This document shows, in pieces, positions 26,827 through 35,113 of a stretch of DNA of 64,000 bases. The position numbers were made by a program, and so were the translations under genes. The first letter of the stretch is position 1; each line of letters begins with the position of its first letter. Source of the DNA: Nostoc sp. PCC 7107 (GTDB lineage Bacteria; Cyanobacteriota; Cyanobacteriia; Cyanobacteriales; Nostocaceae); the NCBI RefSeq assembly GCF_000316625.1, contig NC_019676.1, positions 1,909,001-1,973,000 on the forward strand, in the 5' to 3' direction. The notes under the pieces were generated by a model that saw nothing but the letters and a program-made list of their open reading frames with translations, had not been told where the DNA came from and ran no database searches.

Positions 26827-27040
26827 ATTTTTAATTTACCCTTGGGAATTAATTTAAACATTGAAAGGTTGATAAATACTAGAAATAATCAATAATTTGT
26901 TTTTTTATTTTTTCAGATAAATCTAGTTTTGATGAAGATGCTTAAAAGGGAAATAATTATCCTGTTCAACTCGAAACATTTTGTAGGATATTGTATTTTA
27001 GAGCCTCATTTCTCTTAATACTCTTCATCATTTTTTTGGC

Positions 27041-27679
27041 ATGGAAACGCTACGTTTGTACGATTTTTTACCCTCTGGTAATGGCTATAAGATACGTCTT
27101 TTATTATCACAAATGGGTATTCCCTATGAAAGAATCGAGGTGAATATCTTGAAGGGAGAAAGTCGGACACCTGAATTCTTAAGTAAGAATCCTAATGGCA
27201 AGATACCTATTTTGGAAGTTGAAGCAGGAAAGTACTTAACAGAATCAAATGCCATATTGGCTTATCTCAGTGAATACACAGAATTTTTACCTTACGATCG
27301 CTTTTTAAAAGCACAGGTTTTTCAATGGTTATTTTTTGAACAATACAGTCATGAACCGTATATTGCCACATCCAGATTTTGGATTTCCATTTTAGGCAAA
27401 GCAGAAGAATATCAGGCGGCTTTAGCACAAAAGCAGGAACCTGGTTATGCAGCATTAAGTGTGATGGAAAAGCATTTGCAATCTCATCTATATTTTGTTG
27501 GCGATCGCTATACAATTGCTGATATTGCTTTATTCGCTTATACCCATGTAGCCGATGAAGGTGGCTTTGATTTATCCAGATTTCCAGCTATTCAAAGATG
27601 GATAGAACGCGTTAAAGCTCAACCTCGATACATCAGCATTACATATCAGCCAATGCCTCAAGAAACTGAGTTTTGCTAA
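27041..27679 (+). CDS. glutathione S-transferase family protein
   Basis: A 212-residue protein with the two-domain GST plan. The N-terminal thioredoxin-like domain (about 1-80) begins LRLYDFLPSGNGYKIRLLLS and includes NPNGKIPILE and the glutathione-contact motif ESNAILAYLSE. The C-terminal domain is helical and ends with the DRYTIADIALFAYTHVADEG motif. It may detoxify electrophiles or peroxides; the substrate cannot be told from sequence. Confidence 0.9.
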   Translation: METLRLYDFLPSGNGYKIRLLLSQMGIPYERIEVNILKGESRTPEFLSKNPNGKIPILEVEAGKYLTESNAILAYLSEYTEFLPYDRFLKAQVFQWLFFEQYSHEPYIATSRFWISILGKAEEYQAALAQKQEPGYAALSVMEKHLQSHLYFVGDRYTIADIALFAYTHVADEGGFDLSRFPAIQRWIERVKAQPRYISITYQPMPQETEFC

Positions 27680-27745
27680 ATAAATGTTTATTTAGAGATT
27701 ATTTATTAAGTAAATCTGGAATGAGGGAAAATTCTAAATCCAGAA

Positions 27746-28171
27746 TTATTCAGTTGCACTCAAGTTTTGAGTTTGCAAAAACTTGTCGGAAAGCCTGTTA
27801 GGTATTGGTCTTGGTCGCATAGTTTTGGCATCTACCCACACCCAAAGGGCTTCAGCTGTGACTAATAAATCATCTTCGTTTTGTTTGCGGATTTCGTAGC
27901 GTCGAACAGCGCGGGTACCACGCATTTCTTTTAACCAGGTGGTAACTTCCAGAGTATCACCTGCCACGGCTGGCCGGAGATAGTCAATTTCTACTCGTCG
28001 CATTACAAATACACCACCCAACTCTCGGTAAACTTCCAAAGTTGCACCGAGATGTTCTGAGTGTTCAATAGCCGCCTGTTCTAAATAGTTTTGGTAGACG
28101 GCATTATTCACATGTCCCAACGCATCCATTTCATAGTGCCGGACACGGAGTAAAGTCTTGAATAATTGCAT
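27746..28171 (-). CDS. 4HBT-family acyl-CoA thioesterase
   Basis: A 141-residue hot-dog-fold protein. It has the 4-hydroxybenzoyl-CoA thioesterase pattern: VRHYEMDALGHVNNAVYQNY (with the catalytic Asp and the HVNNxxY motif) and LEQAAIEHSEHLG. The remainder is strand-rich (VEIDYLRPAVAGDTLEVTTW). One candidate role in cyanobacteria is cleavage of 1,4-dihydroxy-2-naphthoyl-CoA in phylloquinone synthesis, but that is not shown by the sequence. A general YbgC-like thioesterase is equally possible. Confidence 0.85.
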   Translation of the reverse strand: MQLFKTLLRVRHYEMDALGHVNNAVYQNYLEQAAIEHSEHLGATLEVYRELGGVFVMRRVEIDYLRPAVAGDTLEVTTWLKEMRGTRAVRRYEIRKQNEDDLLVTAEALWVWVDAKTMRPRPIPNRLSDKFLQTQNLSATE

Positions 28172-28298
28172 GAAAATAATTGGATGTAAGTGGGTTTAAA
28201 AGAAAATGCCAATTTGGATCACAGGCAAAATTACTGATACATTATTGATGCAACTCTCTTAATTTACGATTTATTGAAGGTATAGAACCAGAATCGTT

Positions 28299-28898
28299 AT
28301 GAAATCTCTACACCGTCCCGATTTATATGGCTGGTCTACTTTCAATCCTGCAAGAAATATTGATTTCAATGGGATTGCCTGGATTCGTCCTGATGGCAAT
28401 ATCTTGATTGACCCAGTAGCTCTATCAAACCACGACTGGAATCATCTGGAATCGCTCGGTGGTGTAGATTGGATTATATTGACTAACTCAGAACATATTC
28501 GGGCTGCAAAAGAAATTGCGGTGCAAACTTATGCTAAAGTAGCTGGCCCGGCAGCAGAAAAAGAATGTTTCCCTATAGCGTGCGATCGCTGGTTGTCTGA
28601 TGGTGATGAGTTTGTCTCTGGATTAACAACGATTGAACTCCAAGGTTCCAAAACTCCCGGCGAACTAGCACTGTTGCTAGAAGAAACTACTTTAATTACA
28701 GGAGATTTGGTAAGGGCGCATAAAGCAGGGACTTTAACTATCTTGGCAAAAGAAAAATTACTTGATCCACAAGCGGCGATCGCTTCTGTACACAGGCTGG
28801 CACAATTGAGTAATGTGGAAACAGTCTTAGTGGGAGATGGCTGGTCAGTGTTTCGAGATGGACACCTGCGTTTAAAAGAATTAGCGGCAACATTATGA
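28299..28898 (+). CDS. metallo-beta-lactamase-fold protein lacking metal ligands
   Basis: A 199-residue protein with the layout of an MBL hydrolase: strands at GNILIDPVAL, DWIILTNSEHIRAAKEIA where the HxHxDH motif should be, a KTPGELALLLEETTLITGDL stretch that normally carries metal ligands, and VLVGDGWSVFRDGH at the end. The usual HxHxDH is replaced by TNSEHIRA and the third histidine is absent, so metal hydrolysis is unlikely in the usual form. Its role is unknown. It could be a binding protein derived from an MBL enzyme. Confidence 0.7.
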   Translation: MKSLHRPDLYGWSTFNPARNIDFNGIAWIRPDGNILIDPVALSNHDWNHLESLGGVDWIILTNSEHIRAAKEIAVQTYAKVAGPAAEKECFPIACDRWLSDGDEFVSGLTTIELQGSKTPGELALLLEETTLITGDLVRAHKAGTLTILAKEKLLDPQAAIASVHRLAQLSNVETVLVGDGWSVFRDGHLRLKELAATL

Positions 28899-28899
28899 T

Positions 28900-29136
28900 A
28901 TGTCTGTTGAGACAAATAAGCTTATGAAAGATATCTCAGTAAAACATCGCCAAATGGCAACAATTTGTCATAAAGTTAAACTTAAGCAGCAAAAAAGCGA
29001 TTTTGCTTATTGGCAAACTCAATCTTATCAATCCCGACTTGAAGCCTTAGAGCAAATTCGCCAAGAATATCATAGTTGTAAAGATAATAGTGCTGAATCA
29101 AGACTTCAAAGAGTTTATACAATTTCTCAACGATAA
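28900..29136 (+). CDS. small protein paired with a broken nucleotidyltransferase
   Basis: A 78-residue charged helical protein, ending ESRLQRVYTISQR. In relatives known to me it sits directly upstream of a nucleotidyltransferase-like gene, with overlapping stop and start, which suggests a toxin-antitoxin-like pair. Here the downstream partner is a pseudogene. It starts one base after the MBL-like gene's stop. The functional assignment is inference from gene order. Confidence 0.5.
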   Translation: MSVETNKLMKDISVKHRQMATICHKVKLKQQKSDFAYWQTQSYQSRLEALEQIRQEYHSCKDNSAESRLQRVYTISQR

Positions 29137-29528
29137 TTAATGTTCGTTATTTGATTGTTGGTGGTTATGCAGTAGCGATACATGGTCATCCTCGCTATAC
29201 CAAAGATATTGACATTTGGATAGAAATGAGCGTAGAAAATGCTAATAACATAATTCAAGCTTTAAAACAATTTGGGTTTAGTTCTTTAGGATTAAAACCA
29301 GAAGATTTCCTGACTCCCGACTAAATTATTCAGCTTGGATATCCTCCTAATAGAATTGATTTATTAACAAGTATTGATGGGGTGAATTTTGAAAATTGTT
29401 ATCCTTTAAGATTAGAATTTAGAATTGATAATATTGTTGTTAATTTTATTGATTTAGATAATCTAAAAAAAAATAAAGCAGCATCAGGAAGACTGCAAGA
29501 TTTAGCTGATTTAGAAAATTTGAATTAA
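29133..29528 (+). pseudogene. broken nucleotidyltransferase-fold gene
   Basis: One frame reads INVRYLIVGGYAVAIHGHPR, then TKDIDIWIEMSVENANNIIQ, with the GG and DxD signature of nucleotidyltransferases. The frame is interrupted by TAA at 29322-29324 and then resumes in frame as IIQLGYPPNRIDLLTSIDGV, ending at 29528. There is no ATG at the expected place: the codon before INVR is ATA (29133-29135), in the overlap with the stop of the preceding gene. Both changes are single-base (CAA to TAA; ATG to ATA), so decay is recent or needs confirmation by reads. Confidence 0.75.
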
Positions 29529-29616
29529 AAATGTAGGTTATGTTGTCACATCGGGTAATTAACCGTCAATAATTCTGTTAAAAGCAACGCATCACAAAGT
29601 CTTAAAAAATATTACT

Positions 29617-30495
29617 GTGCAAGGTTTTCTTAACTTAAACAAACCATTTGACTGGACTTCTCACGACTGTGTAGCGCGGGTACGCAAACTTCTGCGCCTC
29701 AAACGGGTAGGACACGCAGGAACTTTAGATCCGGCGGCGATTGGGGTATTACCAATTGCACTGGGGAAAGCCACAAGATTATTGCAATATCTCCCAGGAG
29801 ACAAAGCTTACAAAGCAACTATTCGTTTTGGTGTGCGTACCACAACGGATGATTTGCAAGGTGAAATTATCACTTCACAACCTTGTACTAATTTGAGTTT
29901 GGCTGAAATAGAAACTGCACTCACACAATTTGTTGGGAAGATTGAACAGATACCGCCAATTTATAGTGCAATTCAAGTTGATGGAAAACGCTTGTATGAT
30001 TTGGCGCGTCAAGGTGAAACTGTAGAGGTTCCAGCACGCACCGTTGAAGTTTTTCAGATAAATATTTTAGATTGGAGAGAAGGAGATTTTCCCGAATTAG
30101 ATGTAGCGATCGCCTGTGGTAGTGGTACATATATTAGAGCGATCGCTCGTGATTTAGGCGCAGCCTTTAACACTGGCGGAACTCTCGCCGCTTTAACTCG
30201 TACCCAAAGCAGTGGTTTTGATTTAAGTAATAGTCTTTCTCTGTCTGATTTAGAAGCACAGTTGCAAGCTGGGAAATTTCAACCAATTCTTCCTGATATC
30301 GCCTTACAACATTTACCCACTGTGACTTTACCTCCAGAATTCGCCCGCAAATGGTGTCAAGGGCAGAAAGTGGCGATTAATTCTTCTATTTCTGGACTTT
30401 TGCGTGTATATGAAGCCGAAAACAAATTCGTAGGAATTGGACAATCACAAGATGAAATATTAATTCCTCAAATGGTTTTTGAACCAATTTCTTAA
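29617..30495 (+). CDS. truB: tRNA pseudouridine-55 synthase
   Basis: TruB isomerises U55 in the T-loop of tRNAs. The 292-residue protein starts at GTG ([20 protein letters not shown]) and keeps the catalytic motif [20 protein letters not shown] with its aspartate at about residue 42. [40 protein letters not shown] and [15 protein letters not shown] follow in the normal order. The C-terminal about 60 residues form a short PUA-like tail. It is a single gene after a decayed locus. Confidence 0.95.
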   Translation: MQGFLNLNKPFDWTSHDCVARVRKLLRLKRVGHAGTLDPAAIGVLPIALGKATRLLQYLPGDKAYKATIRFGVRTTTDDLQGEIITSQPCTNLSLAEIETALTQFVGKIEQIPPIYSAIQVDGKRLYDLARQGETVEVPARTVEVFQINILDWREGDFPELDVAIACGSGTYIRAIARDLGAAFNTGGTLAALTRTQSSGFDLSNSLSLSDLEAQLQAGKFQPILPDIALQHLPTVTLPPEFARKWCQGQKVAINSSISGLLRVYEAENKFVGIGQSQDEILIPQMVFEPIS

Positions 30496-30573
30496 TTTCT
30501 CAATTAAGCTTGGTGTTCTAAAATAATCAGCTAGTGTTTAAGTGTATTTCATCTCACGAGACTGGAGAGCAAT

Positions 30574-30993
30574 ATGTCAGATAAACATCAAGGGAAAGGA
30601 AAATGCTTGTGTGGAGCAGTTAAAATTTTTGTCTCGACAGTGAATAAAAACATTGGCGGATGTCATTGCCAAATATGTAGAAGATGGGGAGGTGGCCCCT
30701 TATTGGTAGTAGAGTGCGGAAGTGATGTTTCTTTTGAAGGTCAAGAAAATATCACGGTATTTGGTTCTTCCCAATGGCTGGAACGTGGCTTTTGCAATCA
30801 ATGTGGCACTCACCTATTTTGTAGATTGAAAGAAACAAGTGAGTACTTTATCCCTGTTGGCATATTTGAGCAGCCAAAAGATTTTATTTTCGATCATCAA
30901 ATATTTATTGATGAAAAGCCTGCTTATTATGACTTTGCGAATGAAACAAACAATATGACTGGAGAAGAGTTTTTTGCTCAGGTTCGTCCATAA
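30574..30993 (+). CDS. GFA-type zinc-binding protein (DUF636)
   Basis: A 139-residue protein of the glutathione-dependent formaldehyde-activating (GFA) fold. Zinc-ligand motifs are GKCLCGAV, GGCHCQICRRW and FCNQCGTHLFC. Such proteins may bind zinc for structure and are of mostly unknown substrate; the name reflects one studied member. The C-terminal half is strand-rich (YFIPVGIFEQPKDFIFDHQI). It ends seven bases before the convergent DnaJ gene. Confidence 0.88.
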   Translation: MSDKHQGKGKCLCGAVKIFVSTVNKNIGGCHCQICRRWGGGPLLVVECGSDVSFEGQENITVFGSSQWLERGFCNQCGTHLFCRLKETSEYFIPVGIFEQPKDFIFDHQIFIDEKPAYYDFANETNNMTGEEFFAQVRP

Positions 30994-30999
30994 CAAATT

Positions 31000-31683
31000 T
31001 CAAAAAGCCTCTTCTATTTTCTGGAAATCGCGTTGCACTTCATTCCACAAAGCTTTGTTATGAGGATCAGTTTTTAGGGCTTTTTTGAGATAAATTCTGG
31101 CTTTGAGAACTTGATTATCGTTAATTAGCGCTCGTCCCCAGATTTGATAGGCGATTGCTAACCATTGGCGTACTTCCGCATCTTTGGGTAAACGCTCAGC
31201 TAAAGCTTCCGCAAGGGCGATCGCTTGGGGAAATCTTTTGGCTTTTAAAAATCTTTGTAATTGCTCATAAGTCTTCCACTTCAGCCGTTGTTCAATTTCT
31301 CCAATATTCGCTGGAGGTGACTGTGGTTTTTCTGTGGTGACTGTGGTTTTAGCCGCAGTTTCTTGACGATTCGCCTTTGGTTCTTCGCACCTAGAAACGA
31401 AGGTTTCAGTAGTGACTGTAGTTTTAGGCGTTGCTTTTGGTTCCTCGCGCCTAGGCGTGAACGGCTGACTTGAAGGCTGTTCGACTGTTTCTTCTGGCGG
31501 TACTACCGTTAAGAGCAGCCTATAAGCTTCTGTCAAGGCAATAAACTTATCCTTAGCTTTTTTGTCATCAGGGTTGATATCGGGATGATATTGCTGCGCC
31601 AGCCGTCTGTAAGACGTTTTGATTTCGGCAAAAGAGGCTCCCGACCTTAAACCCAATAAACGGTAGCAATCTCCTAGATCCAT
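31000..31683 (-). CDS. DnaJ-domain protein with TPR-like C-terminus
   Basis: A 227-residue J-domain protein. Residues about 5-60 form the J domain (DCYRLLGLRSGASFAEIKTS, then YHPDINPDDKKAKDKFIALT), with the HPD motif needed to stimulate Hsp70. A linker of about 60 residues contains a repeated EPKA...KTTVTTE sequence. The C-terminal about 90 residues are helical with TPR-like units (WLAIAYQIWGRALINDNQVL). It lacks the Gly/Phe and zinc-finger domains of general DnaJ, so it is a specialised partner of DnaK of unknown client. Confidence 0.85.
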   Translation of the reverse strand: MDLGDCYRLLGLRSGASFAEIKTSYRRLAQQYHPDINPDDKKAKDKFIALTEAYRLLLTVVPPEETVEQPSSQPFTPRREEPKATPKTTVTTETFVSRCEEPKANRQETAAKTTVTTEKPQSPPANIGEIEQRLKWKTYEQLQRFLKAKRFPQAIALAEALAERLPKDAEVRQWLAIAYQIWGRALINDNQVLKARIYLKKALKTDPHNKALWNEVQRDFQKIEEAF

Positions 31684-31928
31684 GTCGAGATATCAGCTAT
31701 CTAATATACAGCTATCAGCCTTCTGCTTTAAGCATAAGGTTTTAATGATAAACAATAATTTTCTAATTTATAGTTCAAACTAGACAGTTTTGGGAAAGTC
31801 AAAAGGTAAAAGGCAAAAGTCAAAAGAAATTAAGCATCCTTAAAACTTTTGCTTTCTTACAAAGTTAGGCGGGACGGAAACCGACACCGCCTACTTTGCG
31901 CTTTTTACTTTTACCTTTTGACTTCATC
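31684..31928. repeat. repeat-bearing spacer
   Basis: It contains AAAAGGTAAAAGGC-type short tandem repeats and, at about 31859-31885, GTTAGGCGGGACGGAAACCG. This last sequence recurs with few changes at about 53169-53196. Confidence 0.5.
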
Positions 31929-32522
31929 CTAGATTCGTTCTTCAATTACACGGTCAATCAATCCGTATTCTTTAGCTTCTTGGGCAGACATAAAGAAATC
32001 ACGATCCATGTCTTTCTCAATTTTGGCTAGAGGTTGACCAGTGTTTTGAGAGTAAATGTTATTGAGTTGATGGCGAATCCGCAGAATTTCTTTGGCTTCG
32101 ATTTCGATGTCAGTTGCTTGTCCACGGGTTCCACCAGAAGGTTGATGAATCATAATCCGGGAATGGGGTAATGCCAACCGCTTGCCTTTAGTACCAGCAG
32201 TTAACAAGAAAGAACCCATTGACGCAGCTAGACCAACACAAATGGTGACAACATCAGATTTGATGTGTTGCATCGTATCATAAATTGCCAAGCCAGATGT
32301 GACCATCCCACCAGGTGAATTGATATACAGATAAATATCTTTACCTGGGTCTTCCGAATCCAGATACAGCATTACTGCGATGATTTGGTTAGCAATTTCA
32401 TCATCAACATCACGCCCCAAGAAAATAATCCGTTCCCGGTAAAGGCGATCGTAGATGCTAATCCAATCTGTATACTGACCTCCGGGCATCCGGTAAGGAA
32501 CTTTAGGAACGCCTATAGGCAT
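31929..32522 (-). CDS. clpP3: Clp protease proteolytic subunit ClpP3
   Basis: A 197-residue ClpP with a complete triad: Ser101 ([12 protein letters not shown]), His126 ([10 protein letters not shown]) and Asp at about 174 (MDRDFFM). It follows clpR on the same strand by 95 bases. In Synechococcus the clpR-clpP3 pair encodes a mixed ring that works with ClpC and is essential. The paralogue name clpP3 is inferred from this pairing. Confidence 0.9.
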   Translation of the reverse strand: MPIGVPKVPYRMPGGQYTDWISIYDRLYRERIIFLGRDVDDEIANQIIAVMLYLDSEDPGKDIYLYINSPGGMVTSGLAIYDTMQHIKSDVVTICVGLAASMGSFLLTAGTKGKRLALPHSRIMIHQPSGGTRGQATDIEIEAKEILRIRHQLNNIYSQNTGQPLAKIEKDMDRDFFMSAQEAKEYGLIDRVIEERI

Positions 32523-32617
32523 TTTTTTGACTCCGTTTGTGATTTAGTAATTATTTAAAGGAAGAGGAAACAGGAAATTTAATTTTTTCTACCTCCTGCC
32601 TCCTGCCTCCTGCCTTC

Positions 32618-33280
32618 TTAAAGGACACTAGCAGGCAGTGGTGGATTAGCGAGTTCTTCTTTTTCAAACACCCGGTCAATTAAACCGTACTCTTTCGCCT
32701 GGTAGGCATTCATGTAGAAGAGACGATCCATGTCTTTGGTGATTTTTTCTCCGGTTTGTCCGGTGGTTCGAGTCAAAATCTCCACCAATGATGCCTTGTT
32801 TGCCAGAACTTCCTTCGCCCGAATTTGAATATCCGTAGCTTGACCTTGGGCGTAGCTCTTGGGCTGGTGCAGGATAATACTAGCGTTGGGTAAGCTGGCG
32901 CGGCAACCTTTGGTACCAGCACTAAGTAGCATTGCTGCCATACCCATCGCCGAACCAATACAAATGGTGTGGATGGGTGGCTTAATGTATTTCATTGTGT
33001 CAAAAATGGCGAAGGCTTCAGTTTCAAAGCCAACAGGTTCGCCACTATAACCGGAAGTACCGGTGGAGTTGATATAGATTTTAATAGGCTTTTCGGGATC
33101 GTCTGACTGTAAATACAATAGTTGAGCGACGATCAATTCTGTGACAGCAGGTACCAGTGGCATTCCCAGATAGACAATTCGCTCCTTTAAAAGAAGGGAG
33201 GGTAAATCTGGCGGCGGTGTCCGGTAGAAGTTATCGCCGTAGTATGGGGCTTGAACAGCCTTGATGGGGGAAATGTCCAT
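32618..33280 (-). CDS. clpR: inactive Clp protease subunit ClpR
   Basis: A 220-residue ClpP homologue. At the place of the catalytic serine it reads IGSAMGMAAMLLSAG, so the serine (GLAASMG in ClpP) is replaced by Gly at about residue 113. The histidine remains in IILHQPKSY. There is also an insertion relative to ClpP (NSTGTSGYSGEPVGFETE) around residues 71-88. This is the ClpR type, found in cyanobacteria and plastids, which forms mixed rings with active ClpP3. It is first in the clpR-clpP3 unit. Confidence 0.92.
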   Translation of the reverse strand: MDISPIKAVQAPYYGDNFYRTPPPDLPSLLLKERIVYLGMPLVPAVTELIVAQLLYLQSDDPEKPIKIYINSTGTSGYSGEPVGFETEAFAIFDTMKYIKPPIHTICIGSAMGMAAMLLSAGTKGCRASLPNASIILHQPKSYAQGQATDIQIRAKEVLANKASLVEILTRTTGQTGEKITKDMDRLFYMNAYQAKEYGLIDRVFEKEELANPPLPASVL

Positions 33281-33559
33281 AGCAACTGATCGCCTGAAAT
33301 TATGCCGTTAACTGTAATACATCCTAGCGCGATGCCTGCTAGTGTCAGGTGCGGTTTCCTCGCTAATGGGCGAGATAGCTGTCATCTGCTCAAGCTAGGC
33401 TTCTAAGATATTGTGAATATATTAATCTATCTGGACAAGATAAGTTTTCCGTAGCGTTGATCTGGCAATTTGAAGTTATTTATAAATATGGTGAGAATTC
33501 GGGATTCAGGAGTCAGGAGGCACAATAGTGAGAACAGTCAATCAATTTTAGATTTTGGA
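33281..33559. other. intergenic region upstream of clpR
   Basis: Spacer holding the presumed promoter of clpR. No gene or strong hairpin seen. Confidence 0.4.
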
Positions 33560-33687
33560 CTTGAGATTTTAGATGTATTCCGCCCGCCCTTCGACAAGCT
33601 CAAAGCATCGCCAGGGTAAGGGGCTTGAGATTTTAGATGTATTCCGCCCACCCTTCGACAAGCTCAAAGCATCGCCAGGGTACGGGG
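33560..33687. repeat. 64-bp tandem duplication
   Basis: Two nearly identical 64-base units, 33560-33623 and 33624-33687. Each begins CTTGAGATTTTAGATGTATT and contains TTCGACAAGCTCAAAGCATC. They differ at few positions (CCCGCCC/CCCACCC; GTAAG/GTACG). The unit has no coding signal and lies 170 bases before the first vWA gene. Confidence 0.75.
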
Positions 33688-33856
33688 CTTGAACCTCAAT
33701 CCAAAATCCAAAATCCAAAATCCAAAATTTAAAATTCGGAAGATCAATGCTCAACTGACCAATCATCTGGAATTGTTGCTAAATTCTGTCTTCTGGCTTT
33801 TGAGTGCTGGATTCTTACTAAATTATGTATATATCCTGAATTAGGAATTTTGGGTT
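33688..33856. repeat. short AATCCAAA tandem repeats
   Basis: AATCCAAA-type units (about 33699-33728) follow the 64-bp duplication. The rest is spacer before the vWA gene. Confidence 0.45.
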
Positions 33857-35113
33857 ATGAAGGTCAATTTGCAGCCTACCCTGAATGATTTGAATGTTGA
33901 CGCGAATCAAACCAGCAGTCAACGTCAGTTGTCTGTTTCAGTATCGGCGATCGCCGATACTCAAGACCGCAATCTTCCGATTAATTTATGTTTAATTCTC
34001 GACCATAGCGGTTCAATGAATGGTAGACCACTAGAAACTGTGAAAAAAGCCGCTAATTTGTTGGTTGACAGACTTAAACCTAGCGATCGCCTGAGTGTGG
34101 TAGTCTTCGATCACCGAGCAACGGTCTTGATCCCAAATCAGTCTGTTGAAGACCCAGAAAAAATCAAAAAGCAAATTAACCGCTTATCTGCTGATGGTGG
34201 AACGGCAATTGATGAAGGTTTGCGTTTGGCGATTGAAGAGTTAGCTAAGGGTAAAAAAGACAGAATTTCTCAAGCTTTTTTGTTAACTGATGGGGAAAAT
34301 GAACATGGTGACAATGATCGCTGCTTTAAATTTGCTCAGTTAGCAGCCGGTTATAACTTAACTTTGAATACTTTGGGCTTTGGTGACAATTGGAACCAAG
34401 ATGTTTTAGAAAGAATTGCTGATGCTGGTTTAGGGACTTTATCTTACATTCAAAAACCAGATCAAGCCATTAATGAGTTTGGGCGTTTATTCAGCCGCTT
34501 ACAAACTGTCGGCTTGACCAATGCTTATCTGTTATTTTCTTTAATGCCGAATGTTCGATTAGCAGAACTCAAGCCTGTGGCCCAAGTTTACCCAGATACT
34601 ATTGAACTTCCTCTCCAACAAGAAGCCGATGGGCGCTTTGCTATCCGCTTGGGTGATTTAATGAAAGACGCAGAACGGGTAATTTTAGCTAATATTTATC
34701 TGGGACAGTTACCTGAAGGTAAACAAGCGATCGCTAATGTCCAAATTCGCTACGATGACCCTGCTCAAAATCAAACTGGGTTATTTACTACCAATCTCCC
34801 CGTGTACGGAAATGTTACCAGGGCTTACCAACCAAATATTAATCCCCAGGTGCAGCAATCTATTTTAGCTTTAGCTAAGTATCGTCAAACCCAACTCGCA
34901 GAAGCAAAATTGCAACAAGGCGATCGCGCCGGGGCGGCAACTATGCTGCAAACTGCTGCTAAAACTGCTTTGCAAATGGGTGATACAGGTGCAGCCACAG
35001 TATTGCAAACTTCTGCCACCCAATTACAATCGGGGGGAGAGTTAAGCGAAAGCGATCGCAAGAAGACTCGCATTGTCTCAAAAACTGTGTTGCAAGATAT
35101 CCCACCGCAATGA
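33857..35113 (+). CDS. von Willebrand factor A domain protein, first copy
   Basis: A 418-residue protein, apparently cytoplasmic (no signal peptide). The vWA domain spans about residues 40-220 and has a full MIDAS: DHSGSMNG (DxSxS) at about 52-59, the threonine in GGTAIDEG, and the aspartate in LLTDGEN. The C-terminal part holds strand-rich sequence and a helical tail with LAKYRQTQLAEAKLQQGDRA. vWA proteins bind partners through a divalent metal. It overlaps the second copy by four bases (ATGA), indicating an operon of paralogues. The partner is unknown. Confidence 0.88.
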   Translation: MKVNLQPTLNDLNVDANQTSSQRQLSVSVSAIADTQDRNLPINLCLILDHSGSMNGRPLETVKKAANLLVDRLKPSDRLSVVVFDHRATVLIPNQSVEDPEKIKKQINRLSADGGTAIDEGLRLAIEELAKGKKDRISQAFLLTDGENEHGDNDRCFKFAQLAAGYNLTLNTLGFGDNWNQDVLERIADAGLGTLSYIQKPDQAINEFGRLFSRLQTVGLTNAYLLFSLMPNVRLAELKPVAQVYPDTIELPLQQEADGRFAIRLGDLMKDAERVILANIYLGQLPEGKQAIANVQIRYDDPAQNQTGLFTTNLPVYGNVTRAYQPNINPQVQQSILALAKYRQTQLAEAKLQQGDRAGAATMLQTAAKTALQMGDTGAATVLQTSATQLQSGGELSESDRKKTRIVSKTVLQDIPPQ

